From an uncultured Alphaproteobacteria bacterium (GTDB lineage Bacteria; Pseudomonadota; Alphaproteobacteria; Paracaedibacterales; CAITNM01): DNA of 39,442 nucleotides. The position numbers were made by a program, and so were the translations under genes. The notes below the pieces were generated by a model. That model was not told the DNA's origin. It worked only from the letters and a program-made list of their open reading frames with translations, and made no database searches. The stretch is from contig CAIQTY010000044.1 in assembly GCA_903874955.1 (NCBI GenBank), forward strand, positions 1-39,442, in the 5' to 3' direction. Positions within the stretch are counted from its first letter, which is position 1. Each line of letters starts with the position of its first letter. This document shows, piece by piece, positions 9,046 through 17,902 of the stretch.

Positions 9046-9638
9046 CCTTGGTGAGCCTCTTTTTCTTTCTTTAAGAGATCTTCCCACTGGCCTTCCCAAG
9101 GACTTAAAAAATCAAACTTACGAAACGGTTGATTTAAATCTAAATCCTTATATTCAACCTTTCCAGTTTCCTTATTGAAGGTAACCTCATTACAACCGGA
9201 AAGGGGAAAATCTTTTCGCAAAGGATGCCCAACAAAATTATAATCGCTAAGAATCCGTCTTAAGTCTGGATGATTATCAAACGGAATGCCAAACATATCC
9301 CAGACCTCACGTTCATACCAATTGGCATTAGGATAGACATTTATTACCGATGGAATAGCAACTTGACCGTCCGTATGAAGTTTAACCATTAATCTTTGAT
9401 TCGTTGAATGGCTCAATAAATGATAAACGAGCTGATAGCGAAGTTGTTGTTCGGGATAATCAACGCCAGCTAAATCAACGAGTTGCAGAAATTTTATTTT
9501 TGGATGATCTCGGAGCAACATAAGAACACGAATAATGCTGGCGGGAAAAACTTCAATACTTATAGGTTGAGTTTTCCTGTCAACCTTTTGTAGATCAGGC
9601 CCTAATGATGAAAGAAGTGCATCTAGTGATTCTATCAA
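9042..9638 (-). CDS. nuoC: NADH-quinone oxidoreductase subunit C
   Basis: The 198-aa 30-kDa-type subunit of the hydrophilic arm. Family motifs: [42 protein letters not shown] and [12 protein letters not shown]. It is the first NDH-1 gene here; the gene upstream is asd, so nuoA and nuoB lie elsewhere. The start appears to be TTG 9638: an in-frame TAA lies just upstream and the next in-frame ATG would remove about 37 conserved residues. There is no Shine-Dalgarno, and a good -10 box lies only 12-17 bp upstream, so the transcript may be nearly leaderless. Confidence 0.93.
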   Translation of the reverse strand: MIESLDALLSSLGPDLQKVDRKTQPISIEVFPASIIRVLMLLRDHPKIKFLQLVDLAGVDYPEQQLRYQLVYHLLSHSTNQRLMVKLHTDGQVAIPSVINVYPNANWYEREVWDMFGIPFDNHPDLRRILSDYNFVGHPLRKDFPLSGCNEVTFNKETGKVEYKDLDLNQPFRKFDFLSPWEGQWEDLLKKEKEAHQG

Positions 9639-9649
9639 TTTTAAATAAA

Positions 9650-9679
9650 ATTATATTAAGTTACCTAAAAGTATATCAC
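9650..9679 (-). promoter_or_regulatory. Candidate promoter of the nuo operon
   Basis: On the minus strand there is a perfect TATAAT (9650-9655) preceded, after an 18-bp spacer, by GTGATA (9674-9679; 4 of 6 matches to TTGACA). The predicted transcript start, about 9643, would be only a few bases before the TTG of nuoC. It lies in the 69-bp gap between asd and nuoC. Confidence 0.4.
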
Positions 9680-9707
9680 GGAAAAATTTTATGAAAACTC
9701 TATTTAT

Positions 9708-10745
9708 TTAAGCCACTTTTTTCTTATTTTTGTATTCCAACCATAATTCTAAAATCTGCACTGCGTTCAAAGCAGCGCCTTTGCGCAAATTGTCAGAAGC
9801 CGTCCAAAATACTAAACCATTTTTATGCGAGACGTCTTGACGCAAACGACTAATAAATACATCATCTTGACCTGCTGCATCTAATGGCGTTGCGTAATCC
9901 AGAGGATCATCTGCGTCCATAACCTGAATTCCAGGAGCATTTTGGAGAATCTCCAGTGCATCAGCTACCAAAAATGGTTTTTCAAATTCAACATGCACAG
10001 AAGAGCAGTGACCAACGAAAACAGGTACTCTAACGCAGGTTGCCGAAAGCTCAATAGTTGAATCTAAAATTTTCTTAAGTTCATCACGCATTTTGTTTTC
10101 TTCACCGGTGTACCCAGATTCCAAAAAATTATCAATATGCGGTATAAGATTATAAGCAATAGGCCTTGGTAATTTTTCCGAAGGCTTAGGGGTTCCAGTA
10201 AATAATGATCTGGTTTGCTGATCAAGTTCTTCCATCGCAGCTTTACCAGCACCTGATACTGATTGATAGGTTGAAACAATTACCCTTTTTACAGGATTTA
10301 CATCGTGCAATGGTTTTAATGCGATTGCGATAGGAGCAATAGCACAATTAGGATTCGCTATAATATTTTTATTTTTGCAGTCAAGAATATCCTCTGGATT
10401 AACCTCAGGAATAATTAAAGGAACTTTAGGGTCAGTTCGAAAGTAAGACGTATTATCAATCACAACGCAACCAGCTTTTGCGGCTTTTGTTGCAAATTCA
10501 GCGGAAATTTTGCTTCCAGGTGAAAATAAACCAACATCAACTGTTGAAAAATCAAAATCATTAAGGCCTTCAACTGTTAGAACACTATCATCACCAAAAG
10601 ATATTTTTTTGCCTTTTGAGTTTTCAGAAGCGACGGCGTATACATTTGCAGCATTGAATCCTCGCTCTGCTAAAATGTTTAACATTACCCTGCCAACATT
10701 ACCCGTAGCACCTACAACGGCGATTTTTAAAGTCGATTTATTCAT
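9708..10745 (-). CDS. asd: Aspartate-semialdehyde dehydrogenase
   Basis: A 345-aa enzyme that reduces aspartyl-phosphate to aspartate semialdehyde with NADPH, the branch point to diaminopimelate (peptidoglycan, lysine), threonine and methionine. The Rossmann start is KIAVVGATGNVGRVML. The active-site Cys is in IIANPNCAIAPIAIALKPL, and the catalytic His region in CVRVPVFVGHCSSVHVEF. I chose ATG 10745, with GGGAGA 5 bp upstream; an earlier ATG would overlap ftsW by about 60 bp and add a 26-residue non-family extension. It is 16 bp downstream of ftsW, apparently the last gene of a murD-ftsW-asd unit. Confidence 0.96.
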   Translation of the reverse strand: MNKSTLKIAVVGATGNVGRVMLNILAERGFNAANVYAVASENSKGKKISFGDDSVLTVEGLNDFDFSTVDVGLFSPGSKISAEFATKAAKAGCVVIDNTSYFRTDPKVPLIIPEVNPEDILDCKNKNIIANPNCAIAPIAIALKPLHDVNPVKRVIVSTYQSVSGAGKAAMEELDQQTRSLFTGTPKPSEKLPRPIAYNLIPHIDNFLESGYTGEENKMRDELKKILDSTIELSATCVRVPVFVGHCSSVHVEFEKPFLVADALEILQNAPGIQVMDADDPLDYATPLDAAGQDDVFISRLRQDVSHKNGLVFWTASDNLRKGAALNAVQILELWLEYKNKKKVA

Positions 10746-10761
10746 TTTATTCTCCCAAACA

Positions 10762-11907
10762 TTACTCACCCCAATCTTGAAAACCATGGCGTTTGCGTGT
10801 GAAAGCCAATAACATTCCCACACAAATAGCTAGAGCTATCATAGAGGAGCCTCCGTAACTAATAAATGGCATTGTCATACCCTTAGTAGGAATCAAATGC
10901 AGGGCTGATGCCATATTAATAAATGCTTGCAAACCAAACTGTACGGCCAGACCGGTTGCACCTAACAGAATAAACAAACTAGAACTTTGCGCAGCACGCA
11001 TCATAAAGCGGATAATTATAGCCATAAAAAGACCAACTATAAAAATGCACATCCACAGGCCAAACTCTTCACCTGCAACGGCGAATACAAAATCTGCATG
11101 AGCGTCTGGTACATTTTTTTTTACCACACCTTCTCCGGGGCCCTTTCCAAAAAAGCCCCCGTTTGCAAACGCAGCTAAAGATTTTGTAATTTGATAAAGG
11201 TCATGCACCGGATTACCAGCCGAAGGATCTAAAAATTGATCAATGCGTTTAGTGACGTGCGGCAAAAAGCAATATGCTCCGACGAGTCCAGCTATTCCAA
11301 ATCCAGCTAGGCCAGTCATCCAAAATATTGGCATACCCGCTATAAATAATTGACCAACCCAGGTTGATAAAATCACAACGGTCATTCCAAGATCAGGCTG
11401 AAGCAAAAGTAAAGATACGATAATACCGACTGCAATCATTGACAGGGTAATACCTGGAAATTTTTCATCATGCATTTTTTCAGCGATTAACCATGCCGTT
11501 ATAACCGTAAGCGCTGGCTTTACAAACTCCGAGGCTTGTACCGAATTCCCTAAAATAACAATCCATCGCCTTGCCCCTTTAACTTCAAGACCAGAAAAAT
11601 ACGTTAGAATAAGTAGGATAATACCCAATAAATAGACTGCTAAACTTAGTCTTCGCACGCCAACAGGTGTTAACATTGACACCCCTATCATTGTTGCAAT
11701 TGCAGGTATTAGCATAATCATATGACGTTTTACAAAATAGAATGTCCCTAAATTCAAACGTTCAGCAACGGAAGGGCTTGCTGCAAAGCTTAAAAAAACG
11801 CCGATAGAAAGTAAAATTAAAAGTAGTGAAAGCACAAGACGATCAACAGTCCACCACCAACGGCCAAAAAGGCTATTGTCACGCCGTGAAAATGTTGTTG
11901 GAATCAT
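10762..11907 (-). CDS. ftsW: Peptidoglycan glycosyltransferase FtsW (SEDS family)
   Basis: A 381-aa polytopic SEDS protein that polymerises lipid II glycan at the division septum with a cognate class B PBP. About ten hydrophobic helices are visible. Family motifs include GARRWI near residue 110, LLLQPDLGMTVV, the periplasmic PDAHADFVFAVAGEE with the putative catalytic Asp, and GMTMPFISYGGSS near the C-terminus. Linkage to murD (ATGA overlap) supports FtsW over RodA. The usual next genes, murG and murC, are absent and asd follows instead. Confidence 0.95.
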   Translation of the reverse strand: MIPTTFSRRDNSLFGRWWWTVDRLVLSLLLILLSIGVFLSFAASPSVAERLNLGTFYFVKRHMIMLIPAIATMIGVSMLTPVGVRRLSLAVYLLGIILLILTYFSGLEVKGARRWIVILGNSVQASEFVKPALTVITAWLIAEKMHDEKFPGITLSMIAVGIIVSLLLLQPDLGMTVVILSTWVGQLFIAGMPIFWMTGLAGFGIAGLVGAYCFLPHVTKRIDQFLDPSAGNPVHDLYQITKSLAAFANGGFFGKGPGEGVVKKNVPDAHADFVFAVAGEEFGLWMCIFIVGLFMAIIIRFMMRAAQSSSLFILLGATGLAVQFGLQAFINMASALHLIPTKGMTMPFISYGGSSMIALAICVGMLLAFTRKRHGFQDWGE

Positions 11908-13178
11908 TGACTAACCTTTGCCACTAATTGAATGAATTCTTCACCTCGATGCTCATAATCGCGAAACTGGTCGAAACTTGCGCATGCAGGTGATAGCAAT
12001 ACAACGGCACTACCTTCTAATCTGGCATCTCTATACGCGTTGAACACAGCCACATCTAGCGTAGCACATTTTTCAAACACAATCTGACCATTTAAAGTAT
12101 CAGCAAAACGATCTTCAGCTTCCCCAATTAAATATGCTTTTTTAATATGCAGGAAATATGGTTTTAGATCGTCAATACCGTCAGTTTTAGCAACACCACC
12201 TAAGATCCAAAAAATATTTTGCCCCATGTAAGTTTTTAATGCTTTTTCACAAGCATCAGCATTTGTTGCTTTACTATCATTAACAAATTCAACCTGACTA
12301 ACTTTTGCAACCATTTGTTGACGATGGGCAAGGCCTGGAAAAGATTCAATATACTGCCATACATCCTCAGGGTTATTAAGAATATGGTTGCATGCAGCAA
12401 AAGCCAAAGCTGTATTTTGCCAATTATGCTGGCCCTTTAAAATTTCAAGATCGTTACAATTGAAAACGGTTCCCTCAGCGTGAAGCATTCCCCCTGCATC
12501 AATCCAAATATCTGCGGGACAGTTTTTAAATTCAGTAGCAATGGTTTTAGCAGGAATTAAAAGCTGGTCACTTACTTGCCTTGAATAAGCATCATCAAGA
12601 CTAATGCATACCAATTTCGTCCTATTAAATATGCGTTTTTTAGCATCGACATAATTTTCAATTGAACCATGGCGATCAAGATGATCAGCCGAAATATTAA
12701 CCCATACAGCTATATCAAGATCGATATCTGTAGAAAGTTCAAGTTGATAAGATGAAAGCTCAAGCACATACCAGCCATCATAATCCAATTCATCAAGACT
12801 TAGGGCGGGCACGCCAATATTTCCACCCACAGCAACCTTTAATCCTGCTTCTTTTAAGATGTGTCCTATTAAAGCTGTTGATGTTGATTTACCGTTTGTG
12901 CCTGTAATCCCAATATATTTGATATTCGGACTACGTTTTTGAAGCAAATTAATATCAGTTAAAACAGGAACATTTGCTGCTTTTGCAGCTAAATGAATAG
13001 GATGAACACATGAAATACCTGGGCTTTGCACAAGCCCCACAACATCTTGCCATGTAATTGAAGGTCTTTTGTTTTGGCCATCATCATAAACAATCACATC
13101 ATGACCAAGAGAGAGAAGATATTTTTCACTCTCTCTCCCACTACGCCCATAACCTAAAACAACGTAAGTATTAGCCAT
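11904..13178 (-). CDS. murD: UDP-N-acetylmuramoyl-L-alanine--D-glutamate ligase
   Basis: A 424-aa cytoplasmic Mur ligase that adds D-Glu to UDP-MurNAc-L-Ala. The N-terminal Rossmann-like segment is VVLGYGRSGRESEKYL. The ATP P-loop is GITGTNGKSTSTALI (about residues 91-105). The central domain has ELSSYQLE and NISADHLDRHGSIENYVDAKKRIF, and the C-terminal domain FVNDSKATNADACEKAL and LLSPACASFDQFRDYEHRGEEF. It is slightly shorter than the ~450 aa of many homologues, but all core motifs are present. Its stop overlaps the ftsW start, so the two are coupled. Confidence 0.96.
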   Translation of the reverse strand: MANTYVVLGYGRSGRESEKYLLSLGHDVIVYDDGQNKRPSITWQDVVGLVQSPGISCVHPIHLAAKAANVPVLTDINLLQKRSPNIKYIGITGTNGKSTSTALIGHILKEAGLKVAVGGNIGVPALSLDELDYDGWYVLELSSYQLELSTDIDLDIAVWVNISADHLDRHGSIENYVDAKKRIFNRTKLVCISLDDAYSRQVSDQLLIPAKTIATEFKNCPADIWIDAGGMLHAEGTVFNCNDLEILKGQHNWQNTALAFAACNHILNNPEDVWQYIESFPGLAHRQQMVAKVSQVEFVNDSKATNADACEKALKTYMGQNIFWILGGVAKTDGIDDLKPYFLHIKKAYLIGEAEDRFADTLNGQIVFEKCATLDVAVFNAYRDARLEGSAVVLLSPACASFDQFRDYEHRGEEFIQLVAKVSQ

Positions 13179-13240
13179 AATAGATTGCCATCACCAATTT
13201 AACCGTACAATGCCTCTAAATAGAAGAATAGGCAAGATCT

Positions 13241-14200
13241 TTATACATTACCTGGCAAAACAATTTTAAGTTCTGCTGCAACTTTTTCGTTAGCCTCCTC
13301 GCGAACAACTTCGGCATACTCCATTGTTTTTTCAAAAACTTTATTCGGATTTTTTAAAATATCTGCAACTATTTTTCCAACCTGCCTTCCAAGAGCGTAC
13401 TGATCCGCACCTAAAGCGGCTAATGCTCCTTGAGGAAGACAATCAAGATCACTTACAAATATCGGAATATTTTGCATTTTCCCTGCGGCAACAATGCAAT
13501 CAAAGCTAGCTAGGGCCGTATTGTCATGGTTTACAAATAGAGCATCTACTTTACCGAGCAAGGACTGAGTGGCTGTATTCACATCACTGGTACGGCTTGC
13601 TGCAGCAAGAATAACCTCAATACCAAGATCTTTTCCTGCTTTAATCATTTCATCATTTAGAAACACTGAATTTGCTTCTCCTGGATTATACACAACGCCT
13701 ATTCGTTTTAGAGTTGGGATAATTTTCTTGAAATATTTAAATTGCTTGTAGGCTGATACATAATCGGAAACCCCAGAAATTCCTTTGTTAGGGCTTTTAT
13801 CAGAGGTGACAAGCTTGGCAGCAACAGGACTTGTCACACAAGAAAATACCAAAGGGGTTTTGCTGCCTGATTGTTGAATAACTTGCAACGCTGATTGGGA
13901 GACAGTTGTACCGATAGTAACCATAACAGCAGCGCCCTGACCTATAAATTTTTGGGCTATTTGCATAGCAAGCCCAGGATTTCCCTGGGCAGATTCATAG
14001 CGCCAACTAATTTTTTGTTGATCTTTAAAGCCTTGCGCCTCGAGCTCGTCAAAAATACCTTTTCTAGCCTGATCCAAGGCAGGATTATCGATAACTTGAA
14101 TCACTCCAACCATTGGAAGAGCTTGTTTTGAAGAAGAATTTTTCCACCAAAGCCCCGCAGAAACAAGAGCGATGGCAATTATCAATATATTTTTATTCAT
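13241..14200 (-). CDS. ABC_sub_bind-family substrate-binding protein (paralogue 1)
   Basis: A 319-aa predicted periplasmic binding protein of the ABC_sub_bind (TrpX/DUF534-like) family. An N-terminal hydrophobic signal is visible at residues about 4-16 without a lipobox Cys. Family patterns: IQVIDNPALDQARKGIFDEL, ESAQGNPGLAMQIAQKFIGQ, VTSPVAAKLV, IGVVYNPGEANSV and LGADQYALGRQVGKI. I chose ATG 14200 with AAGG about 8 bp upstream; a longer frame would run into the neighbouring paralogue. It shares the same architecture with the gene 25 bp upstream, so the pair arose by tandem duplication. No permease or ATPase is present nearby, and the ligand is unknown. Confidence 0.88.
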   Translation of the reverse strand: MNKNILIIAIALVSAGLWWKNSSSKQALPMVGVIQVIDNPALDQARKGIFDELEAQGFKDQQKISWRYESAQGNPGLAMQIAQKFIGQGAAVMVTIGTTVSQSALQVIQQSGSKTPLVFSCVTSPVAAKLVTSDKSPNKGISGVSDYVSAYKQFKYFKKIIPTLKRIGVVYNPGEANSVFLNDEMIKAGKDLGIEVILAAASRTSDVNTATQSLLGKVDALFVNHDNTALASFDCIVAAGKMQNIPIFVSDLDCLPQGALAALGADQYALGRQVGKIVADILKNPNKVFEKTMEYAEVVREEANEKVAAELKIVLPGNV

Positions 14201-14225
14201 GGTCAAAACCTTAAAATTTAAATGT

Positions 14226-15122
14226 TTACAAATTAGAGGATGAGTAACGGGTTGAAGGTGCCCGAAACACCGGAATATGGTGGCCCTTTTCACCCTTTAG
14301 AATACGCACAACAATTTCTCCAGCTTTGCGACCCATCTCATATTGATCAGGCGCTACTGCAGCTTTACACCCACGCGCCACTGATTCTGGATCGGAACAA
14401 AAAATAGGGATACCTTTTTGTTTTGCGGTTTGCAAAACAGCATCCAGTGCTGAAATGATCGTATTGTCATTTGTGAGCATCAATGCATCGACATTAGGAA
14501 CTGTGGTTTGAGCTGCTTGTAATACATCGCCTGTTGAATAAGCAGGAGTTTTAACAACATCGAATCCTGCTTTTTTTAACCCTTCTTCCAAACGTTGTGT
14601 GTGTACATGAGAATTGGTTTCGCCAGGATTGTATATGATACCAATTACAGATTCCTTAGGCAAAAATTCTTGAATAAGGGCGATTTGTTTTTCAATATTT
14701 GGCTCATCAGAAACACCTGTCACGCCCTCTTTATTTTTTCCTGAACCTTCAACGAGCTTAGCCGCCACAGGATCGGTCACACCCGCAAAGACCAAGGGAA
14801 TATTTGAACTATTTGTGCAAAAAACCGCCTGGGCAGACGGAGTTGTAATTGCAACAATTACGTCAACTTTTTTACCAACAAAATTTTGAGCAATTTGGGT
14901 GGCTAGAGCTTGGTTACCCTGGGCTGATTGAAATTCAATTTTAACCTTGTCACCAAAAACCGAGACAATTTCATCCTCGATTCCCTTGCGAATTTTATCA
15001 AGAGATGGGTGCGGGGCAATTTGGGTAATTGCGACAACTCTATCTGGTGTTTTTTTATCTGAAAAATTATATAAAACAAATGCTATTGCAATGGCGATAA
15101 GAAAGGTAATTTTGGTGTACAT
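14226..15122 (-). CDS. ABC_sub_bind-family substrate-binding protein (paralogue 2)
   Basis: A 298-aa paralogue of the downstream gene, with the same order of motifs: ITQIAPHPSLDKIRKGI, FQSAQGNQALATQIAQNFVGK, GVTDPVAAKLVEG, IGIIYNPGETNSHVHTQ and VAPDQYEMGRKAGEIVVRILKG. A hydrophobic N-terminus (residues about 5-20) acts as a signal peptide or anchor. GGAG lies 7 nt before the ATG. It is the first gene of the pair; a promoter and a leader hairpin with a T-run lie upstream. TrpX-like members are often tied to aromatic amino-acid uptake, but nothing here fixes the ligand. Confidence 0.88.
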   Translation of the reverse strand: MYTKITFLIAIAIAFVLYNFSDKKTPDRVVAITQIAPHPSLDKIRKGIEDEIVSVFGDKVKIEFQSAQGNQALATQIAQNFVGKKVDVIVAITTPSAQAVFCTNSSNIPLVFAGVTDPVAAKLVEGSGKNKEGVTGVSDEPNIEKQIALIQEFLPKESVIGIIYNPGETNSHVHTQRLEEGLKKAGFDVVKTPAYSTGDVLQAAQTTVPNVDALMLTNDNTIISALDAVLQTAKQKGIPIFCSDPESVARGCKAAVAPDQYEMGRKAGEIVVRILKGEKGHHIPVFRAPSTRYSSSNL

Positions 15123-15145
15123 AGAAGCTCCAACATTAAATGGCT

Positions 15146-15181
15146 AAAAAACTGTTACGGAATAATCTTGAGGATTATCCG
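15146..15181 (-). promoter_or_regulatory. Leader hairpin with T-run upstream of the binding-protein pair
   Basis: On the minus strand CGGATAATC and GATTATTCCG can pair (about 9 bp, one bulge) around a CTCA loop at 15158-15181. TAACAG and a run of six T follow at 15146-15151, still upstream of the ATG at 15122. It could be an attenuator or a weak terminator within the leader. Confidence 0.35.
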
Positions 15182-15226
15182 TGTCGCCATCGTGGAAAAT
15201 GTCGTAGCATAATATTCATAACACCA

Positions 15227-15255
15227 AGTGTATGTAATATTTAGAAAAAATTCAA
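15227..15255 (-). promoter_or_regulatory. Candidate promoter for the ABC_sub_bind pair
   Basis: On the minus strand TTGAAT (15250-15255), a 17-bp spacer and TACACT (15227-15232) give 4 of 6 matches at each box. It lies about 105 bp upstream of the first gene start and leaves room for the leader hairpin. Confidence 0.4.
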
Positions 15256-15293
15256 TAATATTTTTAAAAAAGCGCTCGTGTCTGTTTCAAAAA

Positions 15294-16373
15294 TTAAGAA
15301 GCCACTTTGGCAGAAATGTAAGCCTCTAGAATACGCGCCTTTTCTTGATAGATTTTAATAATCTTCTTATCGATATCCGTATGTGATTTTGCTTCAACAA
15401 TTTTTTCTAAGGTCTGCCTGTATTGAGCAAGTTTTCTTAAGATAAATTCTTTTGACATTTTAGCCTTTTTGGCTAAATCTTTTGAGTTTTGATTATTGTT
15501 CCATACAGTATCGAAATAATGTTGAAGTTGAACCAAGATGTCATTCGTAAAGTGTTTTGGGTCACGCTGCCCACAAATAGATGTTGAACGTCTTAAATAT
15601 TGAATCGGTTCATATTCTGCAGGAAGGGCAGTAATTTTTTTGGCATCTAAAAGCATGGCCATAGTCACAAAATTCTCAAAAGGACAATCTTTTGGCACCG
15701 GAAATTCAACATTGGGAGCATAACATTTTACCCAATCTATGGAAGATATATCCATTGGATTAGGTAGCTCTAACGGATTAACTGTTTGCATAGGGGCAGA
15801 ACGAATCATTTCGATGATTTCTGCCAACATTTCTTTTTCTTTAACAAGCCCTATTGCGTTATCTTTTTGGTTTTCATCGTCATAAATAATTGAAAAATTA
15901 AATATACAAATATCAGCCTGGGTTTTTTGCATCTGCTTGATGACCCGCTGAATGAATGACGAATCATTGAACTTATTATCAGCGTCTAACCAAAGAATAT
16001 AAGCTTCTTTATTCAACTCTTTAGACCATTTAATTAGTCTAGTTCTAGCTTTTGAAACACCAACATTTTTAACACCTAATTGTAGATGGATTTTCTCTTT
16101 TAAATCAGGATGTGAATCAATAAATTGTTTGATTTTTTCAACGCTGTTATCTGTTGACCCATCGTCTAGAATTAACATCTTCCAGTTTGAGTGGTTTTGA
16201 ACTGCAACCGACTTAATAGCTAATGTGATGAATTTTTCAGCATTATACACAGGCATAAGCACATGAACTGTAGATTTTTGATCTTGCTCATTAGGAACAC
16301 AAGAAACCAGAGCAAAAACTAACAGTAAAAACAAAACACTAAAAAATTGCTTAAAAAATCGACGTTTACGCAT
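15294..16373 (-). CDS. Lipoprotein-signal-bearing family 2 glycosyltransferase
   Basis: A 359-aa protein with a clear GT-A glycosyltransferase domain: VHVLMPVYNAEKFITLAIKSV, LILDDGSTDNSVEKI and the DxD-type LWLDADNKF (about residue 150). Enzymes of this family normally use nucleotide sugars in the cytoplasm. Here the N-terminus MRKRRFFKQ plus a 14-residue hydrophobic core ends in ALVSC, a good lipobox (Cys25), which would send the catalytic domain across the membrane. I chose ATG 16373; ATG 16385 adds four residues, and a further frame opens at a TTG that lies inside a terminator-like hairpin. The C-terminal half is helical and unrecognised. It stands alone, between the binding-protein pair and an MFS gene. 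Confidence 0.8.
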   Translation of the reverse strand: MRKRRFFKQFFSVLFLLLVFALVSCVPNEQDQKSTVHVLMPVYNAEKFITLAIKSVAVQNHSNWKMLILDDGSTDNSVEKIKQFIDSHPDLKEKIHLQLGVKNVGVSKARTRLIKWSKELNKEAYILWLDADNKFNDSSFIQRVIKQMQKTQADICIFNFSIIYDDENQKDNAIGLVKEKEMLAEIIEMIRSAPMQTVNPLELPNPMDISSIDWVKCYAPNVEFPVPKDCPFENFVTMAMLLDAKKITALPAEYEPIQYLRRSTSICGQRDPKHFTNDILVQLQHYFDTVWNNNQNSKDLAKKAKMSKEFILRKLAQYRQTLEKIVEAKSHTDIDKKIIKIYQEKARILEAYISAKVAS

Positions 16374-16449
16374 AGAAACATCCATAAAATAGTTTGAAAA
16401 ATTATTTTCGAGATCACAACAGCTAACAGACTTTAGCTGAAACCCTTTC

Positions 16450-16470
16450 AAAAAAAAAGTCTTTAAGACT
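16450..16470 (-). terminator. Rho-independent terminator after MFS gene 1
   Basis: On the minus strand AGTCTT-A-AAGACT forms a 6-bp stem followed by a run of T (16450-16458). It lies about 65 bp after the stop of the MFS gene and before the glycosyltransferase gene, separating the two transcription units. The stem is short and AT-rich, so strength is uncertain. Confidence 0.45.
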
Positions 16471-16536
16471 ATTTCCTAAAAATAAAATCATACTATCAAA
16501 TATACGATATTTTTAATGTTAAAAAATTATACGAAT

Positions 16537-17850
16537 CTAATAATCAAGCTTTGGATGACTGTCTCGGCAGAATTTCAAAATAAACCAACTAATCAAAAGA
16601 CATGCTGGCACAGCGAAGATAGCGTTTTGATAATCCTGACTGGAGTAAATTCTCGCACCTGCACTATCAAGAGATCCCTGCCAACCTCGGTCTAAAATCC
16701 AGCCCATAAATGGCTGAAATATTACACCACTGAGCATTAGTATAGCGTTTGTATAAGCCATTGCGGTCGCGCTAATTTGGTTAGGAATACGTTCTTTTAC
16801 AACGCTAAAACACAAAACCTGACCACCCAGCCAGAGTCCAGCGAAGAATAAAACAGCAACCGTTGGATAGTAACCTATACTTTTTGCAAATGCAGAGATT
16901 AAGAAACATGTGGCACCACCAATTGCAGACAGCTTCATTATCTTAATATAGCTTCTTTTTTTAAATGCCAACTTTGCAATAATTGGACTGCCCACTGCCA
17001 TTCCAATAAATACCATTGTGCTTGCAAAAGATGCCCATTCGTTATTCACCTCCAAAGTGCTCATAAGAAATGGAACACCCCAAAGTTCTGCAAAAGCTGA
17101 TACAGGAACATACATTAAGCCGCCAACAACAGCAGCTAAAAGAATTTGTTTGTCAAATGCTAAAACAAATAAAGATTTACGCAAACTTACAGTAGGTTCT
17201 GGAGTTGAAGGGCCTACTGGTTTTTTAGGTTTATTACGAATAAGCACCCAGCATAGAATAGTTACAGCAACTCCAGCATAAGCAAGCCAAATTGTTGCTT
17301 GTTGCCAACTCGTATAATTAACTAATTTTGCAAGCGGCACACCAGCAAAAGTTCCACCAATCGTGCCAAGCATATTTGTAAGTCCAGCAATGAAAGCAAA
17401 ACGCCCTGGCGTAAACCAATCGCTTGCTAACTTCAAGCAAGCTATAAATGCGCAAGCAGAACCAGCTCCAACGGCAAATCGTGCAGCTTCAGCGATTAAG
17501 ATGTCAGATGTAGAAGCAAAAATCCAAGTTCCTGTGGTGCATAAGATGCAAGAAAAAGTTATCACTACCCTAGGGCCGATTTTATCTATGAGCATGCCAC
17601 TTGGCACTTGCAAGAGAACGTATGAATAATAATAGAAAGAGGTCAGCAAGCCCAATTGAGTTGCATTAATGGTAAAGGTGTCCATGATACCTTGGGTCAT
17701 TACACTTGCTCCAGCCCGCAAGATCATTTCATACCAATAAAAAATTGCTGCCGCTATCCATACCGCCCAAGCATTAATCGTGACTGGTTTGCGATTAGTA
17801 TTTGTAGCCGGAAGAACTTTATGTTTACGGGAACTATGCATGCTTGTCAT
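16537..17850 (-). CDS. MFS transporter, intracellular-bacterium type (1)
   Basis: A 437-aa major facilitator protein with about 12 membrane segments. The first-half loop motif is visible as GMLIDKIGPRVVITFSCIL. Typical subgroup patterns are FYWYEMILRAGASVMTQGIMDTF, LGLLTSFYYYSYVLLQVPSGMLID and SAFAELWGVPFLMST; similar proteins are common in Legionella/Coxiella-like intracellular bacteria (from memory, not a search). I chose ATG 17850, behind AAGGAGA about 11 nt upstream. The gene lies 52 bp downstream of another MFS gene and ends at a terminator. It is a clear paralogue of the MFS gene at 19365-20663. The substrate is unknown. Confidence 0.88.
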   Translation of the reverse strand: MTSMHSSRKHKVLPATNTNRKPVTINAWAVWIAAAIFYWYEMILRAGASVMTQGIMDTFTINATQLGLLTSFYYYSYVLLQVPSGMLIDKIGPRVVITFSCILCTTGTWIFASTSDILIAEAARFAVGAGSACAFIACLKLASDWFTPGRFAFIAGLTNMLGTIGGTFAGVPLAKLVNYTSWQQATIWLAYAGVAVTILCWVLIRNKPKKPVGPSTPEPTVSLRKSLFVLAFDKQILLAAVVGGLMYVPVSAFAELWGVPFLMSTLEVNNEWASFASTMVFIGMAVGSPIIAKLAFKKRSYIKIMKLSAIGGATCFLISAFAKSIGYYPTVAVLFFAGLWLGGQVLCFSVVKERIPNQISATAMAYTNAILMLSGVIFQPFMGWILDRGWQGSLDSAGARIYSSQDYQNAIFAVPACLLISWFILKFCRDSHPKLDY

Positions 17851-17902
17851 CTTCAAACTGAATCTCCTTAATTTTCTTCTGCAGGCGGTTTTTGCCAGAT
17901 TA

